DNA of 64,000 bases from DAOPYU01 sp942493245 (GTDB lineage Bacteria; Sumerlaeota; Sumerlaeia; UBA8349), in the NCBI GenBank assembly GCA_942493245.1, contig OW818685.1:2356001-2420000 (forward strand), given 5' to 3'. Position numbers and translations under genes: made by a program. Positions 15,080 through 23,483 of the stretch are shown here, piece after piece; position 1 is the first letter of the stretch, and each line of letters begins with the position of its first letter. Under the pieces are notes generated by a model, which saw only the letters and a program-made list of their open reading frames with translations, searched no databases and was not told the origin of the DNA.

Positions 15080-17617
15080 ATGTCCCCTCGCATTGACGAC
15101 AAGTACATCGACGCGGCACGCAAGACGCCCATCCGGCAGGTCTGGGAACGCCTCGGCCTGCCTCGCGTCGAAGACGGCCACGCAACGATTCGGTCTCCCT
15201 TTCGCGAGGACAAAAACCCCTCGTGCCAGTTGGGAGGGGAAAAGAACATCTTCTTCGATTTCGCCACGCGAGAGACTCTGGACCCCATCGGTCTGGTTCG
15301 CAAGGTGCGGGGCGTGAGTTTCCGGGAGGCGGTCGAATTCGTGCTGGAACGTTCGTTCGACTCTCCCGGCGAACAAGCCCCGAGGGCGCCTGCCAGACCT
15401 ATGCGGCTCGACGCCATCGAAGAACTGGCGCAGGTCCGTGGCTGGCGCCCCGAGGCTTTGCACGCACTGGGAGCGGAATCCCGGAACGCGCAGGCGCCCC
15501 GGGAAGTCCATTTCCCCATGCGCGACGCAAAGGGAACGGTCAGCGGGTTTCGGCGGCGGCGCAGCGACGGCAAGCCCTTCTCGTGTGGATCGAAAGCCCT
15601 GTCCTGCAAGGGATCGAAAAGCGGCCTGCTCTGCCCCTGGCCCTTGCCTGAAGACACCCGCCAGGTTCTCGTGGTTGAAGGCGAGGCCGACGCCTGTGCG
15701 GCTCTGTCGGCGGGTTTCCCCGCGGTGGTCGCCACACCCGGCGCGCAGCCCTCAAGAACGTGCGTTCAGGACCTCCAGAAACTGCTCGTCAAACGGGAAG
15801 TCATCCTCTTTCCCGATCCCGATGAAGCGGGACGCAAATGGCTGGAACGGATCGGCAAGGCGCTTGCCAATGTCCGATGCCTGGTACGGTTCGTACCGGC
15901 ACAGACGGAGGATCTCGACAAGCGGCTGCGAGGCGAAGAAAATCCCCGTGAAACGCTCGATGAACTCGTGCGGGACGCCATCCTGTTTTCGGAACCTGCC
16001 CCGGAGGATGGGAAAAGCAAGCCCATGATCTGCGGCTCGGGCAGCGGCCTGCCCCCGCTGATCCTGCCCAATGAGGCGCACGGGGAACGGTTCAGCGACA
16101 CGGCCCGAATGCTTTTCCCCGCAATCGCAAGAAAACACGTGCTCTTTCAGCGGGGCGGACGGGTCGTGGAAATTGTCGAGACGCAGGGTGAGACCGGATT
16201 GTCGATCCTCTCTCCCGACGCATTCCGAACGCGCATCGAAAAACACTTCGACGTGCGCGTGTATCGGGCCGGACCGCACAATACACTCGATCTCAGGTCA
16301 ACCGTCTGTCCCCGCGATACGGCCAAGGCGCTACTGGAAACCACCGAGGCGCGCGAGCACCTGCCCGCCATCGCCGGTCTGTCCGGCTGTCCGCTCATCG
16401 ATGAGGAGGGACGCGTTCTGGGCCAGGGTTACGACCCGAAGACCGGCTGGTTCATCACCTCCGGCCAGACGCCTCCCGAAGTGCCTCTGAGCGAGGCGAC
16501 GCAGGCTCTGGGCGCCTTGCTCGACGACTTCGACTTCGTCTGCCCCGGCGACCGCAGCCGCGCGCTCGCCTCCTTCATCACCCCCGCGCTTCGGTTAGGC
16601 GGCCTGCTCCATCTGGTCCCCTGCGATGTGGCCGAGGCCAACACCAGCCAGTCGGGAAAGACCTACCGGCAGAAGGTCGTGGCCGCTCTCTACAAAGAAA
16701 CGCCCCGGATCATCACGCAACGCCAGATGGGCGGAGTCGGTTCCTTTGACGAATCCCTCTCGGCCCGGCTCTCCGAAGGCCGCCCGTTCATCCAGATGGA
16801 CAACCTGCGCGGCAAACTCGACTCGCCCAACCTCGAAGCCTTCATGACCTCTGAGCGCGCCTTCCCGGTCCGCGTGCCCCACAAGGGCGAGATGATGATC
16901 GACCCGTCTCGCTTCTTCATCTTCGTCTCGTCCAACGGGTTCGAGACCACCCGCGACTTTGCCAACCGCTCGGCCATCATCCGTATCCGAAAGCGCCCGC
17001 GCACGGCGCCGTTCCGGCAATACCCGGAAGGCGACCTGCTCGCCCATGTGCGGGCCAGACAATCCTACTACCTCGGCTGCGTGTTTGCCGTCGTTCGGGC
17101 CTGGCTGGACGCAGGCAAGCCCCGCACGCAGGAGTCCCGGCACGACTTCCGGGACTGGGCCTGTTCGCTCGACTGGATCGTCCAGAACCTGTTCGAGACC
17201 GCTCCCCTGCTCGACGGGCACGACGCCGCCCGTGAACGCGTCAGCGACCCGAACAAAGGCTTCATCCGTTCCATCGCCGCTCAGGTCGAAGAACTGGGGA
17301 AACTCGGCCAGGAACTGACCGCTTCCGAGATCTACGAATTCGCCGAGGAAAACGACATCGCCATCCCGGGACTCAAACAGTGGAATTGCGACTCGGGCAA
17401 ACGCCGCATCGGAACCATTTTCTCGCGAACATTCGATGGCGCATCCTCAATGGATATCGAGGACTACCGCATTCTTCTCGGCTCGAAAAATATCTGGCGT
17501 CCCCAGTACTCCGACTACCAGCCACTCAAGTGTTATACTTTCGATCGCGTGGGAACCGGCGCCCTCACCAACCCACAACCGGTCTCGACCGAAGACGTTA
17601 ACCTCATGCCCTTCTGA
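15080..17617 (+). CDS. Primase-helicase: CHC2-like domain without zinc ligands, TOPRIM and P-loop helicase
   Basis: An 845-residue protein. Residues about 10-90 resemble a DnaG CHC2 domain (SPFREDKNPSCQLG, then FFDFATRETLDPIGLV), but the zinc cysteines are absent. The TOPRIM domain (about 190-275) shows VLVVEGEADACAAL (the E) and ILFPDPDEAGRKWL (D-x-D). The C-terminal half carries a P-loop EANTSQSGKTYRQ (about 515-527), PFIQMDNLRG as Walker B-like and FIFVSSNGFETT as sensor-like, the layout of phage primase-helicases. It should synthesise primers and unwind the phage origin. The protein ends LMPF, echoing the ssDNA-binding protein, and is followed by a terminator and the repeat-rich region. 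Confidence 0.8.
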   Translation: MSPRIDDKYIDAARKTPIRQVWERLGLPRVEDGHATIRSPFREDKNPSCQLGGEKNIFFDFATRETLDPIGLVRKVRGVSFREAVEFVLERSFDSPGEQAPRAPARPMRLDAIEELAQVRGWRPEALHALGAESRNAQAPREVHFPMRDAKGTVSGFRRRRSDGKPFSCGSKALSCKGSKSGLLCPWPLPEDTRQVLVVEGEADACAALSAGFPAVVATPGAQPSRTCVQDLQKLLVKREVILFPDPDEAGRKWLERIGKALANVRCLVRFVPAQTEDLDKRLRGEENPRETLDELVRDAILFSEPAPEDGKSKPMICGSGSGLPPLILPNEAHGERFSDTARMLFPAIARKHVLFQRGGRVVEIVETQGETGLSILSPDAFRTRIEKHFDVRVYRAGPHNTLDLRSTVCPRDTAKALLETTEAREHLPAIAGLSGCPLIDEEGRVLGQGYDPKTGWFITSGQTPPEVPLSEATQALGALLDDFDFVCPGDRSRALASFITPALRLGGLLHLVPCDVAEANTSQSGKTYRQKVVAALYKETPRIITQRQMGGVGSFDESLSARLSEGRPFIQMDNLRGKLDSPNLEAFMTSERAFPVRVPHKGEMMIDPSRFFIFVSSNGFETTRDFANRSAIIRIRKRPRTAPFRQYPEGDLLAHVRARQSYYLGCVFAVVRAWLDAGKPRTQESRHDFRDWACSLDWIVQNLFETAPLLDGHDAARERVSDPNKGFIRSIAAQVEELGKLGQELTASEIYEFAEENDIAIPGLKQWNCDSGKRRIGTIFSRTFDGASSMDIEDYRILLGSKNIWRPQYSDYQPLKCYTFDRVGTGALTNPQPVSTEDVNLMPF

Positions 17618-17667
17618 GCCAGCCTTACGGGGCTGAGAGCACTCACCACCTCCCACGCATACAACCC

Positions 17668-17704
17668 CGCCTCAGGCGCTCCAGAAGCGTCTGAGGCGGT
17701 TTTA
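17668..17704 (+). terminator. Terminator of the replication block
   Basis: Left arm CGCCTCAGGCGCT (17668-17680) pairs with AGCGTCTGAGGCG (17686-17698), with one G-T pair and a 5-nt loop, followed by GTTTTA. Confidence 0.75.
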
Positions 17705-17714
17705 CTGGGGCTCT

Positions 17715-17881
17715 CCAGGGTTCGGACCCCTGCGGCTCGTCCGAGACCTTTGAAGAGCCATCCGAACAATGCGGTGGTCCAGGCTCTCTCCCCCACGCAC
17801 GGTCATACGCCCCGCCAAACGTCCCCAGGACGCTCTCCCCGGGCTTCCCAGGGTTCGGACCCCTGCGGCTCGTCCGAGACC
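17715..17881. repeat. 34-nt perfect direct repeat with internal hairpin
   Basis: Identical 34-nt units at 17715-17748 and 17848-17881, 133 nt apart. Each contains TCGGAC and GTCCGA arms (17722-17727/17739-17744 in the first) and thus folds. Open frames through this stretch are proline- or arginine-rich and look non-coding. The unit could be a host-wide small repeat; the window alone cannot show this. Confidence 0.7.
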
Positions 17882-18140
17882 CCTGAGCGACCGTCCGCCG
17901 CCCCGTATCGCCCCCCTCCCGCTCCCGTCCCCCAGACGGTTCTTCCACCCGCCGCTCCGGCAAGCCCCGGAAAAATCGCGGCGCCTTTCCCACTTTCCGG
18001 CGCTCCTCCAAAGCACGAAACTTTCACGAAAACCCCACGCGCGAGCATCTGGTTCGAATCGAAAACCGCTATCCGCTTTACCGTCTCAACACACACTCCA
18101 GACGCCATTTTTACGCCCACCGCCAAGTGCGTCAATCTGT

Positions 18141-18466
18141 CCCACTCAACAGGGGGGGTAATTATCGAAAATCTGACCGATTCGGGGTAAAAACGCATCG
18201 TTTTGGATAAGATTTTGAAAGTTTACCCCCCCATTGAGTGGGTTGCGTGGGTAACCCGAAGATTCGGCATTAAATTTCACCTAACTCACCTTTTATCAAT
18301 GCAATAAGCCAAATTTACCCCAACTCTTACCCACGCAACCCACTCAACCCACTCAACGCATAGAACTTTTTAGAAATCGTGACAAACGCATTTCCTATAG
18401 GAAAGGGGGTTGGAGGCATTTGTGAGAAAGTTATATGCGTTGCGTGGGTTGCGTGGGTAACCCGGA
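18141..18466. repeat. Repeat-rich A+T-richer region, candidate replication origin or partition site
   Basis: Contains a long imperfect inverted repeat: CCCACTCAACAGGGGGGG.. (18141-18161) against ..CCCCCCCATTGAGTGGG (18223-18242). The unit GGGTTGCGTGGGTAACCCG occurs at 18239-18257 and again at about 18447-18465, and its complement ACCCACGCAACCCACTCAA with a tandem CCCACTCAA lies at about 18329-18355. AAAACGcatCGTTTT (about 18190) is a further palindrome. The stretch is visibly lower in G+C than its flanks and follows the primase-helicase gene, as phage origins often do. Function is inferred from structure and place only. No gene is supported between 17618 and 18588. Confidence 0.5.
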
Positions 18467-18517
18467 GCGAGAATCGGACTTTGCCGCCTCGTCTGAAAAA
18501 AAATCGTCCGCCATCCC

Positions 18518-18546
18518 GACACTTTTCCGATTCGTCCGGTATGTAA
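18518..18546 (+). promoter_or_regulatory. Phage-type promoter element, copy 3
   Basis: GACACTTTT, 13 nt, TATGTAA. Upstream A tract CTGAAAAAAAATCGTCC. Here the sequence after the -10-like block reads CCCTGGGA, which pairs with TCCCAGGG (18573-18580) to form the leader hairpin, 8 nt before the ATG at 18589. Confidence 0.7.
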
Positions 18547-18588
18547 CCCTGGGAAGCAAAATTCCACCGCGCTCCCAGGGAGATTTCC

Positions 18589-19260
18589 ATGACGACACCA
18601 CCCACACACCCGAGATTCTATTTTGCCTCCACCGCCCTCGACCTGCGCCAGACCTCCGCGCCGGAGACATACCCGGACGATCTTTTCATCGGCGACGTCT
18701 GTTTCCGAAAGGTCGATCCGCCCTACCTCGCCTGGCTGCGCCGCCGGATGGACTCGGCCAAGCGGGCATTCGAGGCGGGACAGATGCCTCAGGCAACTTG
18801 GGACAGCCTTCGCAGCCGCTTCAACGGCCTGCAGGCCTGGGCCGTCGAGCACTACGGCCGCGAAGCCCTCGAGGCCGCCCTGCACCAGTTCAACCCCGCC
18901 GCCTACGTCCCGCCCGCCAACCGCCAGCCGCCCCCCTACCTGTTCCCGCAGACCGGCGAGTGGAGATTCTTCGAGCCGGTCAGCCCCGAAGCCGTCCGCA
19001 AGGTCGACGCCATCCGGGACGCCGCAATGGCCCTGGGCTGGAGCGAGGCGCGGCTCTACCAGAACCGCGGACGCCTCCGCTTCCCCCTCGGGCCGGACTA
19101 CGGCCTGGTCTGCTTCCTCGGGCCGGACGCCCAGACCGGCGCAATCACCGAAACCCACATCGAGGTCGTCCACACCCGCGCGGGCCGCAGCCATACCCTG
19201 CGCTTCAGCAACCCGGACGTCTTCCCACCCCGCTCGCGAAAGGACACCCCCGTCGCATGA
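18589..19260 (+). CDS. Unknown protein, 223 aa
   Basis: Start ATG 18589 lies just after the leader hairpin of promoter copy 3, whose right arm ends in CAGGGAGA and supplies the ribosome site. No recognised family. The N-terminal half is helical (LAWLRRRMDSAKRAFEAGQM, then WAVEHYGREALEAALHQF). A proline-rich linker (AAYVPPANRQPPPYLFP) leads to a C-terminal part with RLRFPLGPDYGLVCFLGPD. No signal peptide. It overlaps the Mor-like gene by 4 nt. Strong codon bias like its neighbours supports coding. A regulatory or DNA-packaging accessory role is possible but unproven. Confidence 0.65.
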   Translation: MTTPPTHPRFYFASTALDLRQTSAPETYPDDLFIGDVCFRKVDPPYLAWLRRRMDSAKRAFEAGQMPQATWDSLRSRFNGLQAWAVEHYGREALEAALHQFNPAAYVPPANRQPPPYLFPQTGEWRFFEPVSPEAVRKVDAIRDAAMALGWSEARLYQNRGRLRFPLGPDYGLVCFLGPDAQTGAITETHIEVVHTRAGRSHTLRFSNPDVFPPRSRKDTPVA

Positions 19261-19511
19261 CCACCCCGTCCTACCAGAACGCCCGCAGCGTCCTGCCGCC
19301 CGAACTGCTCGCCGAAGTCCAGAAGCATTGCTCCGGTCTGCTCTGGGTCCCCCCGACCGGCCAGTTCTTCCGCGACCGGCGCCGACTGGTCCAGGCCCTG
19401 AAGGCCCAGGGTGTCCCCACGCGCGAGATTGCGCGCCTCGCCGGGGTCTCCCGTCGGCGCGTCAACCAGATCCTCGCCGCGGAAAAAGAGCATTGCCGTA
19501 AAAAAAAGTGA
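19257..19511 (+). CDS. Mor/CD3324-type helix-turn-helix regulator
   Basis: An 84-residue protein in ATGA overlap with the preceding gene. The pattern NARSVLPPELLAEVQKHCSG, LWVPPTG, RRRLVQALKAQGVPTREIARLAGVSRRRVNQIL matches small Mor-activator-like (CD3324) proteins: an N-terminal dimer-like part and a C-terminal HTH. In Mu, Mor activates middle transcription. Its position between early and packaging genes, directly before promoter copy 4, fits a middle/late regulator. It could act with or against the sigma factor. Confidence 0.7.
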   Translation: MTTPSYQNARSVLPPELLAEVQKHCSGLLWVPPTGQFFRDRRRLVQALKAQGVPTREIARLAGVSRRRVNQILAAEKEHCRKKK

Positions 19512-19521
19512 CCGAAAGCCC

Positions 19522-19550
19522 GACACTTTTGAAAATTTTCGGGTATGTAA
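19522..19550 (+). promoter_or_regulatory. Phage-type promoter element, copy 4
   Basis: GACACTTTT, 13 nt (ending CGGG rather than CCGG), TATGTAA, then CCTGCAGG. It begins 11 nt after the preceding stop; the upstream A tract overlaps the last lysine codons. The leader has hairpin GTCGC-aag-GCGAC (19563-19575). It serves the probable small-terminase gene. Confidence 0.65.
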
Positions 19551-19678
19551 CCTGCAGGAAATGTCGCAAGGCGACGATCCGGCGTGGCAACACGTGGAAA
19601 ATCAGTCCGTTGCGATTTTCGTATCCCGCCCCGAAGTCCGACGATGGGGGATCACGGAGCACATTTTGAGTGGGAACC

Positions 19679-20155
19679 ATGAAGAAACTGAACCGACGGG
19701 ATCAAGTCGAGATGGACTGCTGGCAGCGGGCCGAGGGCAAGGCGACTCCCCCTCCCAAGAAACGGAGTGGTGGAGCGCCGCTGAACCATCTGAACGCGAT
19801 GAAGCATGGCATCTTCGCCAACAAGTGCCTGGACGAAGAGGAACGTGTGCTTTTCCAGGAGGTCATCGGGCGGCTTTACCAGGACTTCGAGTTCAACCGT
19901 TCCAGCGACTTCATCCAGATCGAGTTCATCGCGATCAACACGGTGAAGTACATGCGGTCGATTCAGGAGGGCAACATGGACGCCGCGCAGAAACTGGACG
20001 GCATGATCCGGGCGCACATGAAGGACCTGAAGGCCACCAAGATCACCCGCGAGGCCGACCAGCCCAAGGGACCGCAGACCACGCCCGCCGACTGGGCGGC
20101 GGAACTGCTCAAAAAGTCGGGGGAACAACCCACGCCCCCCAAAGGAGAAGACTGA
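19679..20155 (+). CDS. Probable terminase small subunit
   Basis: A 158-residue protein; the start is ATG 19679, with GTG 19670 possible. The segment KKRSGGAPLNHLNAMKHGIFAN (quoted in part: GGAPLNHLNAMKHGIF) matches the G-x-P-x-N-x-N-A-x-K-H-G motif of a phage small-terminase-like family; helical regions follow (EEERVLFQEVIGRLYQDFEF, FIAINTVKYMRSIQ). The small subunit binds pac/cos DNA and hands it to the large subunit. Here the large subunit is 4.4 kb away because a cargo block lies in between. Confidence 0.6.
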   Translation: MKKLNRRDQVEMDCWQRAEGKATPPPKKRSGGAPLNHLNAMKHGIFANKCLDEEERVLFQEVIGRLYQDFEFNRSSDFIQIEFIAINTVKYMRSIQEGNMDAAQKLDGMIRAHMKDLKATKITREADQPKGPQTTPADWAAELLKKSGEQPTPPKGED

Positions 20156-20164
20156 ATGCAGGAA

Positions 20165-20542
20165 CTATGGGCGAAAGGGCTTCAGTTCAACTTCGGAAAT
20201 GGCACGGTAATCCTTGATATTGCCCGTACAAAGCACAAGAGCATTCTCCACAGCCGTTGCCGCGATCAGGGAATCGGGAACACCCAGGTTGGATTTCAAC
20301 CCATACTCCTCGAGGTAGATTGCGGCGCGGTGCCCGATGTTCTCCGAAAGCGGCAGGATATGAAAACCCAGATCCACGAGAAACGCTTTGGTCAGACGCA
20401 GGTCTTTTCTGTCTCGGGCGCCTTTGAGGAGTTCCATGAAACTGACAACCGAGAGTTCCAACCGATCGGCAGCGTCAATTGTTGCGGCCGCTCGTTTATT
20501 GCCGCGGAGAGCCCAGATGATCACGTCGGTGTCAAAGAGCAT
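20165..20542 (-). CDS. vapC: VapC-like PIN-domain toxin
   Basis: A 125-residue PIN-domain protein: LFDTDVIIWALRG (first acidic residue), SVVSFMELLKGA (Glu), GVPDSLIAATAV (Asp) and LVLCTGNIKDYR (last acidic pair) are the four catalytic blocks. PIN toxins of this family cleave RNA. The start is placed at ATG 20542, overlapping the antitoxin gene end by 11 nt. It runs against phage transcription between the two terminase genes, with the antitoxin upstream as usual. Confidence 0.9.
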   Translation of the reverse strand: MLFDTDVIIWALRGNKRAAATIDAADRLELSVVSFMELLKGARDRKDLRLTKAFLVDLGFHILPLSENIGHRAAIYLEEYGLKSNLGVPDSLIAATAVENALVLCTGNIKDYRAISEVELKPFRP

Positions 20543-20777
20543 CGAAACGGCCTTTCCGCAATTGGCGGACGTATGCGGCAGGATCGGCCATGTCGGAGCG
20601 GTCCGACCACATGCCAAACGCCTCATGCTCGCTGGCACTGGGACGCTTGCCGCCCGCGATAGGCTCGACGCGTGCGATAGCTTTTCCGCGACTGGTCAGA
20701 TCGACCGTCTCGTTACGGGCAATCGCATCCAGGATTTTTTTGGGGTTTCTTCGCATGTCCAAAAGAGTCGCTTCCAT
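20532..20777 (-). CDS. vapB: VapB/Phd-like antitoxin
   Basis: An 81-residue protein with GGAGGT 6 nt before its ATG. The N-terminal fold (DMRRNPKKILDAIARNETVDLTSRGKAIARVEP) is the Phd/YefM-type DNA-binding domain (strand, helices, strand 'l-s-r-G-k-a-v-a-v'). The C-terminal tail (FGMWSDRSDMADPAAYVRQLRKGRF) is the toxin-neutralising part. It is translated just before VapC and presumably represses its own promoter through the palindrome at 20797-20815. Confidence 0.85.
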   Translation of the reverse strand: MEATLLDMRRNPKKILDAIARNETVDLTSRGKAIARVEPIAGGKRPSASEHEAFGMWSDRSDMADPAAYVRQLRKGRFDAL

Positions 20778-20796
20778 TTGGGTACCTCCTCCATTC

Positions 20797-20837
20797 TGCA
20801 CACTTTGAGTATGCACTAGATGGGCAAATGGAGTCAA
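20797..20837 (-). promoter_or_regulatory. Promoter and operator of vapBC
   Basis: On the minus strand TTGACT (20832-20837), 18 nt, CATACT (20808-20813). The near-palindrome TGCACACTttgAGTATGCA (20797-20815, one mismatch) covers the -10 region, as expected for autoregulation by the VapBC complex. Confidence 0.55.
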
Positions 20838-21081
20838 TCTCGGAATGGAAGTCCGTACCGCCGTGGAAAACGCGAAGAAGATGTCGAGTAACACCGTTTC
20901 CGCGATTCGCCGGACCCGCGTGAACAGGGACGATGCGGAGACAGGGGTTGGACTGAGATGTCCTAGAATACGCATTAGTTGACATTCCGGGAAACTTTTC
21001 CTGAGCCTTGTTTCCAGCCCCCTACGTTCAGACGGGCAGCAAAAGCAACGGATGGCCGGAATCGGGTGGAGGGAAGAAAAG

Positions 21082-22329
21082 ATGAAGAAAGATTTCCAGG
21101 GGCCTGCGATGGAAAAGAGAGAAGGACAGAACTGGGAACTCCGGCAGGGCGACTGCCTCGAGGTCCTGCGCTCGCTTCCCACCGGAAGCGTTCATTGCTG
21201 CGTCACGTCCCCGCCTTACTGGGGGCTGCGCGACTATGGTCTTCCCCCTTCGGTCTGGGACGGGGCGCCGGAATGCGACCATGAATGGCAGGAGGACTCC
21301 TGTACGCGTTGCGGCGCCTGGCGTGGGCAACTGGGACTGGAGCCGTCGGTGGATCGGTACGTGGCTCACCTGGTTCAGGTGTTCCGGGAGGTACGCCGGG
21401 CGCTCCGGGACGATGGAACCCTCTGGCTCAATCTCGGGGACAGTTATGCGGGGAGTTGGGGCAACTACAGTCCGCGCATGAAAGGCCCCTCGGAGAACTG
21501 GAAGCCGGGCCGGATACGGCGCACCGCGTACGAGGATCGGTCCTGGCGTCCGGCGAACAGCCTGCCGCAGAAGGGACTGAAGACCAAGGACCTGATCGGC
21601 GTGCCGTGGCGTGTGGCGCTTTCCCTCCAGGCAGACGGGTGGTATCTGCGGTCGGACATTGTCTGGGAGAAGCCGAACTGCATGCCCGAGAGTGTGCGCG
21701 ACCGCCCGACCCGCTCCCACGAGTACGTGTTCCTGCTCTCAAAGAGCGAACGCTACTATTACGACGCGGAGGCGATCGGCGAACCCGTGACGTCCGAAAG
21801 CGCCGCTCGGTTGGGGCGCAAGTGGCAGGGGGACACCCAGCGCGGGTACCGGTCGGGGGCACGTCAGAACCATTTCGACCGTTACATGGGAAGCGAACGG
21901 GCGAAGGTCCAGACCCGACGTAACCGCCGGACGGTCTGGCATATCCCCTCAAAGTCTTTCCGGGGCGCTCACTTCGCCGTGTTCCCTCCGGCACTGGTCG
22001 AGCCGTGCCTGCTGGCCGGGACGAGCGAGCGCGGTTGCTGCCCGGTCTGTGGCGCGCCCTGGCGGCGGACCTGTGGGGAGGAGAAGCCCCAGACTGGCGA
22101 CGGATGGAAGGCTACGTGTTCGTGCTCCGGAAGAGAAACGGAACGTTGCCGAGTCCTCGATCCGTTCACCGGCAGCGGCACAACGGGCGTGGTGGCTCTG
22201 GAAAAGGGACGGCGCTTTCTGGGGATCGAAATGAAACCCGACTATTGTTCGATGGCGGAAGGAAGACTTCGGGAAGCAGCAGTCCAAACCGCGCAGACGT
22301 CTCGGGAGTGTCCTGCGGGTGTCCAGTGA
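21082..22329 (+). CDS. Beta-class DNA methyltransferase (N4-cytosine or N6-adenine)
   Basis: A 415-residue protein; ATG 21082 is preferred over 21052 because GGAGGG lies 8 nt upstream. Motif IV TSPPYWGLRDYG comes early (about 35) and motif I/X DPFTGSGTTGVVALEKG with FLGIEM comes late (about 360-385): beta-class order. SPPY with W is usual in cytosine-N4 enzymes but also occurs in N6-adenine ones. Two cysteine clusters (CDHEWQEDSCTRCG and CCPVCGAPW to CSC) may bind zinc. No restriction gene is adjacent, so it is an orphan enzyme, probably for protection against host restriction. Confidence 0.88.
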   Translation: MKKDFQGPAMEKREGQNWELRQGDCLEVLRSLPTGSVHCCVTSPPYWGLRDYGLPPSVWDGAPECDHEWQEDSCTRCGAWRGQLGLEPSVDRYVAHLVQVFREVRRALRDDGTLWLNLGDSYAGSWGNYSPRMKGPSENWKPGRIRRTAYEDRSWRPANSLPQKGLKTKDLIGVPWRVALSLQADGWYLRSDIVWEKPNCMPESVRDRPTRSHEYVFLLSKSERYYYDAEAIGEPVTSESAARLGRKWQGDTQRGYRSGARQNHFDRYMGSERAKVQTRRNRRTVWHIPSKSFRGAHFAVFPPALVEPCLLAGTSERGCCPVCGAPWRRTCGEEKPQTGDGWKATCSCSGRETERCRVLDPFTGSGTTGVVALEKGRRFLGIEMKPDYCSMAEGRLREAAVQTAQTSRECPAGVQ

Positions 22330-22491
22330 CAGACTCCGCCGACCGATTCCGACAATGGGATGGGTTCCGTGGAAACATTTCTTAAGAAATCTTTCCAGCC
22401 CAAAGCGTAGATGGAACGGGCGGTGTGTTCTTCTTCGCTGCCTGTGAGAACTGTGACAGGGACTGTCTGGATGATCCACACCGAAGCGGAA

Positions 22492-22517
22492 ACACACCCC
22501 GAGAGATCGGGGTGTGT
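22492..22517. terminator. Hairpin between convergent genes
   Basis: Perfect 11-bp stem ACACACCCCGA/TCGGGGTGTGT with a GAGA tetraloop, lying between the methyltransferase (plus) and the tyrosine recombinase (minus). The flanking T content is low, so termination strength is uncertain. A bidirectional terminator is the simplest reading. Confidence 0.5.
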
Positions 22518-22541
22518 CATGAGAAAAACTGACCGGCGCGG

Positions 22542-23483
22542 TCAGAGCCGTTCGAGGGCGTCTTCGAGTCGGCCATCGATGAGGTGGGTGTAAATCTCGG
22601 TCGTTGAGATGTCGCGGTGGCCGAGGGCGCGCTGGACCACCAGCAGGTCGCTGGTGGCGTCGTAGAGGTGGGTGGCGAAGGTGTGGCGAAGGCTGTGGGG
22701 TGAGAGCGACTTCCCGATGCCCGACTTGGTCAGCCAGTGCTGGAGGCGATGGGCCACCTGACGCGGTGAGATGCGCGCCGCGCGGTTGGAGAGAAAGAGG
22801 GCCAGGCACTCGGACTGAGTCTGGCGGCGGCGTTCGTTCAGGTAACCACGGAGAAGGGATCGGAGATCGGACTTGAGAAATTTTACCTGGGAAACATTTC
22901 CCTTCGCCCGTACGCGCAGGTGCTTGGCGTCGAGGTCCACGTCGTCCACGTCGAGGCCGACCAGTTCGGCGAGCCGGATGCCGGTGCCGAGGAGCACCTC
23001 GATCATGACCCGGTCGCGGCGATCCCGCGTGGCGACGTGGCCTTTGAGTTCCCTGAGGAGCCGCCGCTTCTCGGACTGGGTCAGGAAGACCGGCGGCTTC
23101 CTTGGCAGGCGCCTCAGCCGGATGGCACGGGCCGGGTTCTCGGCGATCAGACCGCTGTCACCAGCCCAGGCGAAGAACGCTTTGACGGCGGCCTTGAGCC
23201 GATGGAGCGAGGCTGCGGAGCGCGGACCGGTGGCGGTGCGGGCAATGGCCGGTTCGGTCAGCGCCGAGTCGAGCAGTCCCGGCGTCACTCCGGCCAGTGC
23301 GACACCGGGACACACCGATTCGAGCACCCGTGTTACAAGCAGCAGATCGCGCCGGTACGCGCTCAGCGTATGCGGCGAGCGGCCCTCAGCCTGGAGCCGC
23401 TGGCAGAAGGCGTCGATGCGTTCGTCGAACGGTATGGGGATCGGGGCGATGGAAACTATCGTCGCGCTGTTACTGCTCGTCAT
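22542..23483 (-). CDS. Tyrosine site-specific recombinase (XerC/D-like integrase)
   Basis: A 313-residue protein. The core-binding domain is about 20-120 (SPHTLSAYRRDLLLVTRVL); the catalytic domain has GTGIRLAELVGLDVDDVD (Arg I), the beta-strand Lys region (RAKGNVSQVKFL), LSPHSLRHTFATHL (H-x-x-R), LGHRDISTTEIYTHL (His/Trp position and Tyr nucleophile). All catalytic residues are present. It overlaps by 14 nt a second gene upstream that encodes only a core-binding domain. It could be the true phage integrase using tRNA-Asn, a dimer-resolution enzyme, or cargo. Confidence 0.9.
   Translation of the reverse strand: MTSSNSATIVSIAPIPIPFDERIDAFCQRLQAEGRSPHTLSAYRRDLLLVTRVLESVCPGVALAGVTPGLLDSALTEPAIARTATGPRSAASLHRLKAAVKAFFAWAGDSGLIAENPARAIRLRRLPRKPPVFLTQSEKRRLLRELKGHVATRDRRDRVMIEVLLGTGIRLAELVGLDVDDVDLDAKHLRVRAKGNVSQVKFLKSDLRSLLRGYLNERRRQTQSECLALFLSNRAARISPRQVAHRLQHWLTKSGIGKSLSPHSLRHTFATHLYDATSDLLVVQRALGHRDISTTEIYTHLIDGRLEDALERL

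Noticed and set aside
17643..18198. Long frames on both strands, rich in Pro/Ser or Arg/Gly
   Set aside because: They follow the 34-nt repeat and G+C-rich sequence, have no good start sites and share no codon pattern with the phage genes; judged non-coding.
17715..18466. CRISPR array
   Set aside because: The repeats are only two of one kind and mixed orientation of another, with uneven spacing and no cas genes; does not fit an array.
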